Assembly (NCBI GenBank): GCA_963656065.1
Contig: CAVKGV010000001.1
Location: 124,001-188,000, forward strand
Source: Hallerella sp963656065
GTDB taxonomy: Bacteria > Fibrobacterota > Fibrobacteria > Fibrobacterales > Fibrobacteraceae
Direction of reading: 5' to 3'
DNA length: 64,000 bases
The notes beneath the pieces are model-generated. The model did no database searches. It was not told the origin of the DNA and saw nothing but the letters and a program-made list of their open reading frames with translations. Positions 17,017 to 27,000 of the stretch are shown here, piece by piece. Numbering within the stretch: the stretch's first letter is position 1; every line of letters starts with the position of its first letter. The position numbers and the translations under genes were made by a program.

Positions 17017-17952
17017 ATGACTTTCGAAAAGCGCCTTGACATCTTTACCCATAACTGGCCGATTCCGCTCAGGATGCTGATCGTTTCGACAAAGGCGTTT
17101 CTCTTCCACCATGGAACCATCCGGGCCGCGGCCATGACTTACACGTCATTCCTCGCCGTCATACCCTTCCTCATTCTCCTTACCGCCATTTCCCTTTCGC
17201 TCGGTCTGGGCTCCTTTTTCAATACGTATCTGCCCGTTCTCGACCAGTTCTTCTCCCTGGGACTGCCGCTCGACGATATTATGCCGCTCCTCGAAAACAC
17301 GGAGCATATCCACCTGCGGACGCTCGGAGTCGTCGGGTCCGTTTCTCTCTTCATCACGTATATTTTCGCCATCGGGAACCTTGAATCGAACATGAACGTC
17401 GTCTGGGAAAACCAGATGTCGAGGCCTTTCGTGAAACAGTTCGCCGCCTACACGCCGCTGCTTCTCATCGCAGCACTCGGCTTCGCCTTTTTTGCCATGT
17501 TCGTGAACCATCTGAAGTCGGGACTTCTACATATCGCCAGCAACACGGAACTTTTGACGGCGGAAACCGTCCCGCAGGTCATGACCACGTTCTGGACCAT
17601 CACCATCAACGTCGTCTTCATCGCGCTAATCTTTTTCACCATCTTCCTTCTCCCCTACCGGAAGCACCAACATTCCTACAAGAAGCTTTTCTGGCCGTCG
17701 CTTCTCGTGAGCGTCGCCATCTGGGTCTGCACATGCGGCTACCTGGTCATCCTCATCATTTTGCAGAAAAGCCTCGTCACCCGGATGTCCCTCTTTTACG
17801 GGTCGCTCGCCTTTATCCCGCTCGTGCTCCTTTTCGCGTTCGGATTCTGGGCCATCATGCTCTACGGGAACTGCCTCGTGTGGACCATCTATTCGTGGCC
17901 GAAATCCGGCATCAAGAAGTGGAACTGGGTCCAGCCGGAAGGCTACCTATGA
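17017..17952 (+). CDS. YihY/BrkB-family membrane protein
   Basis: The 311-residue product has about six hydrophobic segments and the family motif AAAMTYTSFLAVIPFLILL near residue 40, with LFITYIFAIGNLESNMNVVW around residue 110-130. YihY proteins are inner-membrane proteins of unknown function, once misnamed ribonuclease BN. TATAAA at 16996-17001 lies 15 bases before the ATG. The stop overlaps the UvrA-like start as ATGA, so the membrane protein and the ATPase are translationally coupled. That coupling is unusual and is noted as a finding. Confidence 0.88.
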   Translation: MTFEKRLDIFTHNWPIPLRMLIVSTKAFLFHHGTIRAAAMTYTSFLAVIPFLILLTAISLSLGLGSFFNTYLPVLDQFFSLGLPLDDIMPLLENTEHIHLRTLGVVGSVSLFITYIFAIGNLESNMNVVWENQMSRPFVKQFAAYTPLLLIAALGFAFFAMFVNHLKSGLLHIASNTELLTAETVPQVMTTFWTITINVVFIALIFFTIFLLPYRKHQHSYKKLFWPSLLVSVAIWVCTCGYLVILIILQKSLVTRMSLFYGSLAFIPLVLLFAFGFWAIMLYGNCLVWTIYSWPKSGIKKWNWVQPEGYL

Positions 17953-20276
17953 TTTCCATCCGCGGAGCGCACCTCCGGAACCTGCAGAACCTCGACGTGG
18001 AATTTCCCGTCGGGAAGATTACCGTCGTGTGCGGACCTTCGGGCTGCGGAAAATCGACACTCGTCATGGACGTTTTGCACGGGGAAAGCCGCAGGCGTTA
18101 TCTCGAAACGCTCAGCCCGTTCGCTATCAAAGTCTTGGGCGGAAAGACAAGCATCCCGCTCGACAGCGCCGACGGTCTCCGCCCGAGCATCGCCATTTCC
18201 GCTTCGCGCGGAGACGCTCCCTCCAAAGCGAGCCCGCTTTCCCTGTCCGAATGCGAAATGCCGCTGCGGATTCTGTGGGCGGCGCTTTCAAACCCCGCGT
18301 GTCCCGTCTGCGGAAAGCCCATGCAAAGCTTTACCCGCGAAGAAATCATCCGGCAAGTTTCGGGATATCCAGCCGGAAGCCGCCTCCAGTTTCTCGCAAA
18401 GATTGAAAAGAAGTCCCTCACTCTCGACGAAATCTCCGTCGCGCTTCTTTCCCAGGGATATTCGCGCGTCATTTCAGACGGCAAGAGCCTTTCGCTCGGA
18501 GACCTGACCGCCGATGAGCGGAGACAGAAGCCGAAAGAGCTTTACGTCGTACTTGACCGGATAGTCCTGCGGGAAGGAATCCGCACGCGCATCGCCGAAG
18601 CCATCGACGCGACGCTCCGGTTTTCCGGGACAAAGGTCATCCTCGACGACGGAACGGAACGGAAAATTTTCAGCACGGTCCCGCTCTGCAGCGAACACGA
18701 CATTTCCGCGAGGGCCTTCGAACCTTCGGACTTTTCGCCGCATTCGGTGAAGACGCGCTGCCCGAGATGCGGCGGCGACGGCGAAATTGCAAACGAGACG
18801 GAAGACCGGGATGCGGACGAATGCCCGGAATGCCACGGTCTCCGCTTGCTTCCGGAAATTCTCGCGTCAAGCATCGGGAACGTCTCCTGGAAAGACATCC
18901 TCGAGTCCTCCTTCGCAAGGATCGAAACGATTCTTCCCGAAACATTTCTTCCCGTCATTCCGAACCATCTGAAAAGTACGTTCGACATGCTCCTGTCACG
19001 CGTCCATGCGGTAAACAGGCTCGGACTCGGATATCTCGGAGCGGGACGCATCGCAAGCACGCTCTCCGGCGGGGAACTTGGACGGCTACGGCTCTCGCCC
19101 CTCGCCACGGGACATCTCGACGGCATGTGCATCTGTCTTGACGAACCCGCCAGCGGCCTTTACCGGACAGATGTCGAAAAGCTCTGGAAAATCTTTGAAG
19201 AAATCCGGGAACGCGGAAACACGCTGGTACTCATCGAGCACAATCCCTACCTGATCGAAAGAGCGGACAAGGTGCTCGAAATGGGACCCGGCGCAGGCGA
19301 ACTCGGGGGGAAAATCCTTTTCGAGGGAACGCCGGACGAACTGCGGCGAAACCCGGAATCCCCGACCGGAAAATGGCTCCGCGAAATTTCAGAATCTCCG
19401 AAGAAAAAAGGAAACGCGGAAAAGTCTTTTTCCAAAAACATCTGCGTCAAAAGATTCGCAAAATACGATATGCAGCCAGTTTCCGCAGAGTTTCCCGTCG
19501 AGCATTTTTCGGTCATCACGGGTGAAAGCGGCAGCGGGAAAAGTACGCTTCTTTTCGAGAATATCTTGCCGCGATTCGAAAAGGGCGAATTTAGGGAATT
19601 AGGCATCCAGAGCGTTTCCATACTCAGCTCCAAGGGATTTTTCCGCAACCGGCGAAGTTCCATTGCAAGCGCGATAGGCATTGCAGGCGCCCTGCGCGAC
19701 CTGTTTTCCAAATTGCCCGAAAGTAAAATCAAGGGATTTACCCCGGCAAGGTTCAGCACGGCTGTTCCCGGCGGACGCTGCGAAACGTGCAAGGGCGAAG
19801 GCGTTCTCCGCGATCCTTCGGGCTACGAAGAGTCGGAATGCCCCGCATGCGGCGGAAAAAGGTTCCGCGACGAAATTCTCGAAATCCGCTACAAGACGCT
19901 CTCCTTCGCAGATGTCCTCGACCTGACCGTAGAGCGGGCGACAAAACTTTTCGGCTTTTCGCACAAATTCACCGACCGCCTGAATCCCCTTGTCCGCACG
20001 GGCCTAGGCTACCTGCGGCTCGGCCAGCCGACAACGCATCTTTCCGGCGGCGAAGCGGCACGCCTCAAGCTGTCCCAGGCGCTTTCCCGCGCAAAATTTC
20101 CGAATACGCTTTTCCTTTTCGACGAACCGGCCCGCGGACTCCACAAAAGGGACATCGACCAGATGCTAGAACTCATCCGGGAACTCTGCAGGAACGGTCA
20201 CACGGTAATAGCCATCGAGCACCAGGAAGATTTCATCCGCGGCGCGGATTCCGTTTGCCTTTTGAGTAGATCCTGA
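17949..20276 (+). CDS. UvrA-like ABC ATPase (excinuclease subunit A paralogue)
   Basis: ATG at 17949 gives 775 residues, shorter than canonical UvrA (about 940). Both ABC modules are intact: Walker A CGPSGCGKSTLV and ITGESGSGKSTLLF, signatures TLSGGELGRLRLS and HLSGGEAARLKLS, and Walker B ICLDEPASGLY and FLFDEPARGLH. Zinc motifs are CPVCG, CPRCGGDG with CPECHG, and CETCKGEG with CPACGG. The shortened length suggests a class II UvrA or a divergent paralogue rather than the main repair protein. UvrA binds damaged DNA; the paralogues may act in drug tolerance or other DNA transactions. No uvrB is nearby. Confidence 0.88.
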   Translation: MISIRGAHLRNLQNLDVEFPVGKITVVCGPSGCGKSTLVMDVLHGESRRRYLETLSPFAIKVLGGKTSIPLDSADGLRPSIAISASRGDAPSKASPLSLSECEMPLRILWAALSNPACPVCGKPMQSFTREEIIRQVSGYPAGSRLQFLAKIEKKSLTLDEISVALLSQGYSRVISDGKSLSLGDLTADERRQKPKELYVVLDRIVLREGIRTRIAEAIDATLRFSGTKVILDDGTERKIFSTVPLCSEHDISARAFEPSDFSPHSVKTRCPRCGGDGEIANETEDRDADECPECHGLRLLPEILASSIGNVSWKDILESSFARIETILPETFLPVIPNHLKSTFDMLLSRVHAVNRLGLGYLGAGRIASTLSGGELGRLRLSPLATGHLDGMCICLDEPASGLYRTDVEKLWKIFEEIRERGNTLVLIEHNPYLIERADKVLEMGPGAGELGGKILFEGTPDELRRNPESPTGKWLREISESPKKKGNAEKSFSKNICVKRFAKYDMQPVSAEFPVEHFSVITGESGSGKSTLLFENILPRFEKGEFRELGIQSVSILSSKGFFRNRRSSIASAIGIAGALRDLFSKLPESKIKGFTPARFSTAVPGGRCETCKGEGVLRDPSGYEESECPACGGKRFRDEILEIRYKTLSFADVLDLTVERATKLFGFSHKFTDRLNPLVRTGLGYLRLGQPTTHLSGGEAARLKLSQALSRAKFPNTLFLFDEPARGLHKRDIDQMLELIRELCRNGHTVIAIEHQEDFIRGADSVCLLSRS

Positions 20277-20362
20277 ACAGTTGCCGTTCCCGGCCGGACG
20301 CCCGGAACAAGGCCAACGTGAAAGCCCGGACAGGACGATAAAGATTTTTCTATAATAAGCGC

Positions 20363-21256
20363 ATGGATTCTATCAAGACAATCGTCATCGCCGGCGGCAC
20401 CCACGGCAACGAACTTACCGGAATCAAACTCTACGAAAAATGGACCGCCGACAGCAAGTGCTATGCGGACAAATGCCCCTCCGCAGAAATTTCCCTGGTC
20501 CATACAAACATCGAAGCGACCGAAGCCTGCCGCAGATACATCGACAAGGACCTGAACAGAAGCTTCGCCGGAAGCCTTCTTTCCCTGAAATCCCCGGAAG
20601 CCTATGAAATCCGGCGGGCGCAGGAGCTAGATGCGAAGTTCGGTCCCAAAGGCTGCAACACCCGGACCGATCTGCTGATAGACGTCCACAACACGACATC
20701 GAACATGGGAGTCTGCCTGATCCTTTCTGCGCGCGACCCTTTCACGATGCGCGCAAGTGCGGAACTCACATACGAATTTCCGAATACGTTCATCTACTAC
20801 CAGCCGGAAGAACGCGGAGAATCCCCCTATTTCGGGACGGTCGCCAAGGCGGACATCTGCCTCGAAGTCGGTCCGCAGCCACACGGCACGCTCGACGCGA
20901 AACTTTTCCGGGAGACCGAACAGGTCGTCCTCCGTTACCTCGAACTCGCCGAAGAATGGAATGCGGGAACGCTCCAGAAAAAGCCGAAAAGAAAGGTCGA
21001 TATCTACACGCAATACAGGGACATCGACTATCCGCGGGACAAGTTCGGACATGTCACGGCGATGGTCCATCCGAACCTGAGAAACGGCGACTACCGGGAA
21101 GTCAAACCGGGCGACGCCCTTTTCCAGACATTTGACTACAAGACGATTCGCTATGACGGAGAAAGCTGTGTGTGGCCAATCTTCATCGACGAAAGCGCCT
21201 ATTACGAAAAAAAGCTCGCCATGAGCCTCACCGTCAAGACATCGGAGGAATGGTAA
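20363..21256 (+). CDS. Aspartoacylase-like zinc deacylase
   Basis: The 297-residue product has the hallmark aspartoacylase residues: H14 and E17 in IAGGTHGNELTG, DLNRSF, the third zinc ligand in LIDVHNTTSN, and the catalytic glutamate in CLEVGPQPHG. These closely match vertebrate ASPA, which hydrolyses N-acetylaspartate; bacterial relatives cut other N-acylated amino acids. A perfect TATAAT (20351-20356) lies six bases before the ATG and there is no Shine-Dalgarno, so a leaderless mRNA is likely. The following gene overlaps by one base. Physiological substrate is inference. Confidence 0.9.
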   Translation: MDSIKTIVIAGGTHGNELTGIKLYEKWTADSKCYADKCPSAEISLVHTNIEATEACRRYIDKDLNRSFAGSLLSLKSPEAYEIRRAQELDAKFGPKGCNTRTDLLIDVHNTTSNMGVCLILSARDPFTMRASAELTYEFPNTFIYYQPEERGESPYFGTVAKADICLEVGPQPHGTLDAKLFRETEQVVLRYLELAEEWNAGTLQKKPKRKVDIYTQYRDIDYPRDKFGHVTAMVHPNLRNGDYREVKPGDALFQTFDYKTIRYDGESCVWPIFIDESAYYEKKLAMSLTVKTSEEW

Positions 21257-21876
21257 TGTCCGAGAAAACCGAAGAACCCGGGAATCTTTCCATCGACGAA
21301 AAGATAAGATCGCTTCTTTCGCTTATCGAGTCCCAGCGCGAAACGCCCTACAATTCCCGCTTTGACGAAATTCTCGACGGGTTTGAAGACTTCCTGATGA
21401 CGCGCCCCGCCCCTCCCAAGGAATGGCAGGAACGCTTCGACGCATCCGGCAAGAAGTTCGATTACTGGCAAATCGTCCTCCCCGCGGATTTCCAGGATCC
21501 TTTTGAAGACGATCTAGGAAACATCCGACGCTTGCGGAACGAGTTTTCCGATACGAAACCGTCGATGGCCCTTGAACATCTCCTCATCACACGAAACTAT
21601 TTTCTCTACGAGAACGGACACGCCGCCCCGATTCCCGCACCGCGTCCCATCCTGATGCTCGAAAGCATGGACGACGAAAAATCCAAAATCGACTGGGACT
21701 GCTGCTTCACCCTCTTCGGCGACGGAAGTTTTTACGCCTACAACCTCGACCAGGACAACGAAGAGGAACTCGGAGAGGATTTCAAGAGTATCCTCAAGGA
21801 GAGAATCGGCACGCTTTCCGAAATGCGGTTAATCGTTCCGGCGGAAGGTCGCGACTACGGAATCATCACAAATTAA
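21256..21876 (+). CDS. Hypothetical acidic cytoplasmic protein
   Basis: ATG at 21256 overlaps the aspartoacylase stop (TAATG) and has GGAGGA seven bases upstream, so it is coupled to that gene; upstream frame inside the aspartoacylase gene is not used. The 206-residue product has no signal peptide or membrane helix. It carries many Asp and Glu residues, a central LLITRNYFLYENGHAAPIPA, and WDCCFTLFGDGSFYAYNLDQ near residue 165. I do not recognise the family. The coupling suggests a role linked to aspartoacylase or the following HAD gene. Confidence 0.7.
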   Translation: MSEKTEEPGNLSIDEKIRSLLSLIESQRETPYNSRFDEILDGFEDFLMTRPAPPKEWQERFDASGKKFDYWQIVLPADFQDPFEDDLGNIRRLRNEFSDTKPSMALEHLLITRNYFLYENGHAAPIPAPRPILMLESMDDEKSKIDWDCCFTLFGDGSFYAYNLDQDNEEELGEDFKSILKERIGTLSEMRLIVPAEGRDYGIITN

Positions 21877-21899
21877 CGACAGGGATCAAAAAGTCTCCG

Positions 21900-22763
21900 A
21901 TGGAAGCGTTCGAACGGGAAATCTACGCCCACTACTTTAGATATGGGAACATCCATCCCGAGCAAAGTAAGCCGCAAAGCGTCTCGCTCGATTTTCTGCT
22001 GCAACGCTACGAAGCGTTCTTCTTCGACGCATTCGGGACATTCTATGCACAAAAGGAAGTCCTCTATCCCGGAGCGCTCGAAATGTACCGCAAGGTCCGG
22101 GCCGCAAAAAAACCGATGAGGCTCGTGACGAACGCCGCGTCCGCAAGCATCCAACAGCTCTCGGAAAGCCTCGCCCGAATGCAGATTCCTTTTGACGAAT
22201 CCGAAATCGTCTCGTCGGGAAGCCTCTTCCCCGCTTTCGCGCGGGAAAACGGTATCCGAGAGGCCTTCTACATCGGGCGTCCAGGCGGAGCATCATTTTT
22301 GGAAGCGGGTGATGTCAAAGTTTCCGAAGATCCCGCGGAACCGACCGTCGTCGTTTCCTCGACCGGCAAGGAAGAATCGCTCTTCGGGCACGCACTCGAT
22401 ATTTTGAAACGCCCGGGCGCAAGGCTCATCGTGCTAAATCCTGACGCCTGGGCTCCGCGCATCGGAAAGCCCCGGGATCCCGTTTCGGGCGCCTACGCGC
22501 ACAGGCTCTACATCGAAGCGAAACCCCGGGTCTTCTATTTCGGAAAGCCTTTCCGGCAAATTTTCGACAGGGCGCTTTCGACGCTTCCCCGCCCCATGCG
22601 CACGGTCATGATAGGCGACACGCTCGCAACGGACATCGGAGGGGCGAAAAACGCACGAATCGACGCGGCGCTTCTCGTCGGACGGAACGAACCGGCGGAA
22701 GATCTCGACGAAGACGAAAAAATCCTGGACATTCGCCCGGACTACTATCTGGCGGCAATCTGA
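21900..22763 (+). CDS. HAD-IIA superfamily protein with variant motif I
   Basis: The 287-residue product fits the NagD-like HAD-IIA family: motif I FFFDAFGTFY around residue 45, the threonine motif LVTNAASAS, and motif IV IGDTLATDIGGAKNA. The second aspartate of DxDGT, which acts as general acid in HAD phosphatases, is phenylalanine here (DAFGT). The nucleophile aspartate and the magnesium-binding GDxxxxD remain. It may be a phosphatase with altered chemistry or a non-phosphatase HAD. It follows the acidic protein by 23 bases. Substrate unknown. Confidence 0.83.
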   Translation: MEAFEREIYAHYFRYGNIHPEQSKPQSVSLDFLLQRYEAFFFDAFGTFYAQKEVLYPGALEMYRKVRAAKKPMRLVTNAASASIQQLSESLARMQIPFDESEIVSSGSLFPAFARENGIREAFYIGRPGGASFLEAGDVKVSEDPAEPTVVVSSTGKEESLFGHALDILKRPGARLIVLNPDAWAPRIGKPRDPVSGAYAHRLYIEAKPRVFYFGKPFRQIFDRALSTLPRPMRTVMIGDTLATDIGGAKNARIDAALLVGRNEPAEDLDEDEKILDIRPDYYLAAI

Positions 22764-22785
22764 GCGTTCCCTTGCCAAGTCCGGC

Positions 22786-22907
22786 AATCTATACTAAATT
22801 TAAAGAAAATCGAAGCCATCCCCATCATTTCGGGGAAACGAAACCCGCCCAAAGCTTTTTGGACCGGTTTTTTTGTTTTTCCCGGAAAAAGGACCTGCTC
22901 AAAAAAA
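22786..22907 (+). promoter_or_regulatory. argF promoter and leader with terminator-like hairpin
   Basis: TATACT at about 22791 resembles a -10 box. About 40 bases later AAACC (22841-22845) and CCAAA (22849-22853) pair with TTTGG (22858-22862) and GGTTT (22866-22870), and T's run to 22874. This looks like an intrinsic terminator inside the argF leader, or the terminator of the HAD transcript. A smaller CCCC/GGGG hairpin sits at about 22820-22834. No leader peptide with ATG was found. Confidence 0.45.
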
Positions 22908-23861
22908 ATGATTGACAGAAGTAAACATTTGTTGCGCCTCGCCGACTGGAGCGAGGAGCGCATCCTCGAAACCGTCGAAATCGCGATGCGCCTCAAAAAA
23001 GAAGTCCACGCCGGAAAATATTCCGACCGTTTCCAGGGCCAGTCCATCGGGATGTTCTTTGAAAAACCCTCTCTCCGGACCATCACGACGTTCCAGGTCG
23101 GCATGAACCAGCTCGGAGGCTCCGCCGTCCTGCTTTCCCCGGATTCCATCGGGCTCGGAAAGCGCGAAAGCGTCCACGATGTCGCCTGCTGCCTTTCCCG
23201 CTGGGTGAACGCGCTCGTCGTCCGCTGCTTCAAGCAGGAGCTGGTCGAAAAGCTCGCCGAATACGGTTCGATTCCGGTCGTGAACGCCCTGACCGACGAC
23301 TCCCATCCATGCCAGGCATTCGCCTTCGCCGAGACAATCCGCGAAAACCTCGGAGCGTTCGAGGGCAAGACAATCGCCTTCATCGGTGACGGCAACAATG
23401 TCGCGAACTCGTTCCTCGTCCTCTGCGCAAAGCTCGGCATGAACTTTACGCTCGCATGCCCCAAAGGATACGAACAGCCGAAGTCCATCGTGCAAGAAAT
23501 GGAATCGTTATTCAAGAAGCGCGGAACCGCCTACCGGGTCTTCCACGATCCGAAAGAAGCCGTCAAGGACGCGGACATCCTGTATAGCGACGTCTGGGTC
23601 AGCATGGGACAGGAAGGCGAAAAGGAATCCAAGCAGAACCACTTCCGGCCTTTCCAGATAAACGACGAACTTTTGAAACTCGCCCCGGAAACCTGCAAGG
23701 TCAGCCACTGCCTCCCGGCGCACCGCGGCGAGGAAATCACGGACTCCGTCATGGACAATCCCAAGGTGAACCTCGCGTTCGAGGAAGCGGAAAACCGTCT
23801 GCACGCCCACAAGGCGGTTCTCTGGCAACTGATGAAATCGACCGCGGACCTCGGAAAATAA
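22908..23861 (+). CDS. argF: Ornithine carbamoyltransferase
   Basis: The 317-residue product has the carbamoyl-phosphate loop KPSLRTITTF, the ornithine transcarbamylase motif LTDDSHPCQ, and HCLPAHRGEEI, whose cysteine binds ornithine. HPCQ and HCLP distinguish it from aspartate transcarbamylase. The usual STRT reads SLRT, a variant known in some bacteria. It makes citrulline in arginine synthesis. Other arg genes are not adjacent. It is preceded by a hairpin-rich leader that might control read-through and is followed by a strong terminator. Confidence 0.95.
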   Translation: MIDRSKHLLRLADWSEERILETVEIAMRLKKEVHAGKYSDRFQGQSIGMFFEKPSLRTITTFQVGMNQLGGSAVLLSPDSIGLGKRESVHDVACCLSRWVNALVVRCFKQELVEKLAEYGSIPVVNALTDDSHPCQAFAFAETIRENLGAFEGKTIAFIGDGNNVANSFLVLCAKLGMNFTLACPKGYEQPKSIVQEMESLFKKRGTAYRVFHDPKEAVKDADILYSDVWVSMGQEGEKESKQNHFRPFQINDELLKLAPETCKVSHCLPAHRGEEITDSVMDNPKVNLAFEEAENRLHAHKAVLWQLMKSTADLGK

Positions 23862-23881
23862 CCGAAGCGGACCTGTTTATC

Positions 23882-23905
23882 GCCCTGCCATGCGCAGGGC
23901 TTTTT
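23882..23905 (+). terminator. Intrinsic terminator after argF
   Basis: GCCCTGC (23882-23888) pairs with GCAGGGC (23894-23900) around a five-base loop, and TTTTT follows. Confidence 0.88.
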
Positions 23906-24001
23906 CAATATTCCAAAGACCCGCCGTCCGCCGAAAAAAGGGTTATCTTTTTCCAAAGAAAGTCTATATTGTAGGCAGAATATTTCCTTGCGAGGTTTTC
24001 C

Positions 24002-27000
24002 GTGTTCCGACTGCTTGTCCTGACCATTTTTCTGTCGTTTGGCGTTCTGTTTGCGCAAGTACAGTTTCCGCATGGTTCCGGAATCGTCGATGTCACCAAA
24101 TCCCCCTATAACGCAAAGACCGACGGAAAGACCGATGTCACGGAAATCATCCAGCGGGCGCTCGACGACCATCCGAACGGGAACTACATCATCTACCTGC
24201 CGAACGGGACCTACCTGATTTCCCGTCAGCTCAGCTGGCCGCAGGCGGAAAAGGACAAGGACTCCTACCGCAGGACAATTCTCCAGGGCGAAAGCATGGG
24301 CGGGACGCACATCGTCCTCCAGGACAACTCCTACGGCTTCGACAATCCGGACGCTCCGCGTGCGATGCTCTACACGGGCGTCGGCAACTATCCGCACAAC
24401 CGGAACGCCATCCGCGATGTTTCGCTCCACACCGGCAAGGACAACCCCGGAGCCATCGGCATCCGCTTCAACGCAAACTACCAGGGGACCATTTTAAACG
24501 TCAAAATTCTTTCGGGTGACGGGACGGGCGTCGCAGGGATAGACATGAATTACACGGAAGGCATCGGACCCTTGCTCGTGAAGAACGTGGAAATCCGAGG
24601 CTTTGACGTGGGAATTCTCACCGGATTCCCCATGTACGGGATGACGTTCGAACACATCACCCTCTACGGGCAGAAAAAATACGGAATAGAAAACCACGAC
24701 CAAGTCCTCACCATCCGCAACCTCCGCAGCCACAACGAAGTTCCGGCCATCGCGAACTTCGGCGAAAACGCCCTGCTCACGATGATAGGCGGCGCGCTGG
24801 AATATACAGGGAAGAAAAAGTCAAAGAGCCCCGCCATCTACAACGAAGGATTTCTCTTTGCTCGGGATATCGCCACGAGCCGTTACGCGAAAGCGATCGA
24901 GGACAGGGGACCCGCCAGCGGCGAAGGACTTCCCGGACCGGAAATCATCGAATACTCGTCCGACATTCCGACAAATCTCTGCCACTCCCCGCAGTATTCA
25001 TTCAAGCTTTCCATCGCCGAGACGCTTATTCCCATGGAGCAGTCGCCCGACCAGTGGATTGGCATTGCGGGAGACTACGGCGGAACGACGGGCACGGGCA
25101 GCGACGATTCCAAGGCTATCCAGCAGGCGATTGACGACGGAGCGGAAACCATCTACTTCACCCCGGGCGGACGCTACACGATAAACCGGGACATCATCAT
25201 CCGGAACCGAGTCCGAAAAATCATCGGGACGGAAGCGACAATCGACGGCACGGGAAAATTCATCGTCGAAGGCAGCGCGTTCAAGGAAATCACGTTCGAG
25301 CGCTTCGGCGAATTCGGCGCGGGCATCTACCACAAGTCGTCCCAGACGCTGATTCTCAGGAACATGAAAGTCAAGGACTACTCGAGCGCGAAATCGGGAG
25401 CCGGCGACCTCTACATGGAAGACGTGGCGATTAACCACATGGAAATCAACCTGCAACACGTATGGGCCCGCAGCCTCTACATGAACAGCGACCGCAAGGC
25501 GAAAATCGAGAACAACGGAGGAACGCTCTGGATTCTGGGCCTCACGGCAGAAAACGGCAACACGGTCCTCCTCAACCGCGACCGTGGCGAAGCGGAGCTT
25601 CTCGGCGTCCACGTCATATCGAGCCGCAAGGCGAAGACCGCACCGATGTTCATCAACGATTCCGCAAGCCTTTCCGTCGAAGGCCTCCGCGAAACACTCC
25701 TCCAGGGGAACGCCTTCCCGAAAATCGCCGTCGAAACCAGAAACGGCGAATCCAAGACGCTCGCTTCGAGCGGGCTGCTCAAGAATCCGGGAGGCGGCAC
25801 CATGATGACACTCTTCGTCGGCTATGTTCCGAAAGTCGGCGAAAACGAACCGCCCGAAGTCGAAGGCGCCGAAGACATGATTCTCCTCCAGTCCGACAAG
25901 GCGAAACTTTCAGGCCAAGTCTTTGACGACGGACGCGGCAGCAAGGGCTATTGCAGCGATCCCGTCGAATGGAAAAAACTGAGCGGTCCGGGACGCGTCG
26001 TATTCTCCGACGAAAACGAATACGAGACCGACGTGACATTCTCCTACAGCGGCAGATACGGCATTTTGTTCACGGCGGACGACGGCGAGTTTAAAACGTC
26101 CGACACGACGCACATCTACGTTTTCGACCTCCGCACGACGACCAAGGACCACAGCGGAAACGGGGTAGCCTCGGGACGCGGCATGGACACCTGGGTTTCG
26201 GAATTTGACACATATACGGAGCACGGCAGCGATTCCCTCTTGCAGATAGGTTACAGCAAGCAGGGTTCCAGCGCAAAGATTTACCTCAAGTTCGACGTTT
26301 CGGCGATTCCCGGCCCGATTTCCGATGCGGCGCTCCAGCTTTCCGTCCCGGAAGATCCGCGCTACAAGAACAAGAAGAAACCTGTCCAGTGGAATGTCTT
26401 CGGGCTTCTCGAAGAACCGGGAAAGGATTTCGGCGACGGCATCGCCCCCGCGGACTGGCAGGAAACCGAACTGAACTGGTATAACGCCCCGGCGAACCAA
26501 AACGCTCCCGGCGGAGCCTACGTTCCCAAAAAGGCTCGTGGCGGCGGAATCGATCCGCGCTACACGAGCTATCTCGGCACGATAGTCCCCAACCCGAACT
26601 CGCCGTTCGGCTCGTTCCTCAAAAGCGCAAGCCTCACGGAATTCATGAAGCGGAAGCACAAGTCAAAGCTCTTCACGTTCATCCTTTCGGCTGTCGCCCC
26701 GTCCGACTCGAATTACTACGTCTATTCGCGCGAAGCGGGAAAGGCTCTCGCCCCCGCCCTCTACATCAGCTACTTCGACTCGAACCGCACGGTCAGCGGC
26801 GCCGCGACCGAAAGCGCCATAACGCTTTCCAAGGTGAACATCAACATCGTTTCGCTCGACTGCAACTTCGACCTCACGATCGGGGAACCGCAGTTCGTAA
26901 AAATCGAGATATTCAACGAGTCCGGCAAGTTCATCCAGCAGCTGTGCGGACGCGAATTAGAAAGCGAAAAGAAATACACGTTCAAATTCAAGGCGAAGAA

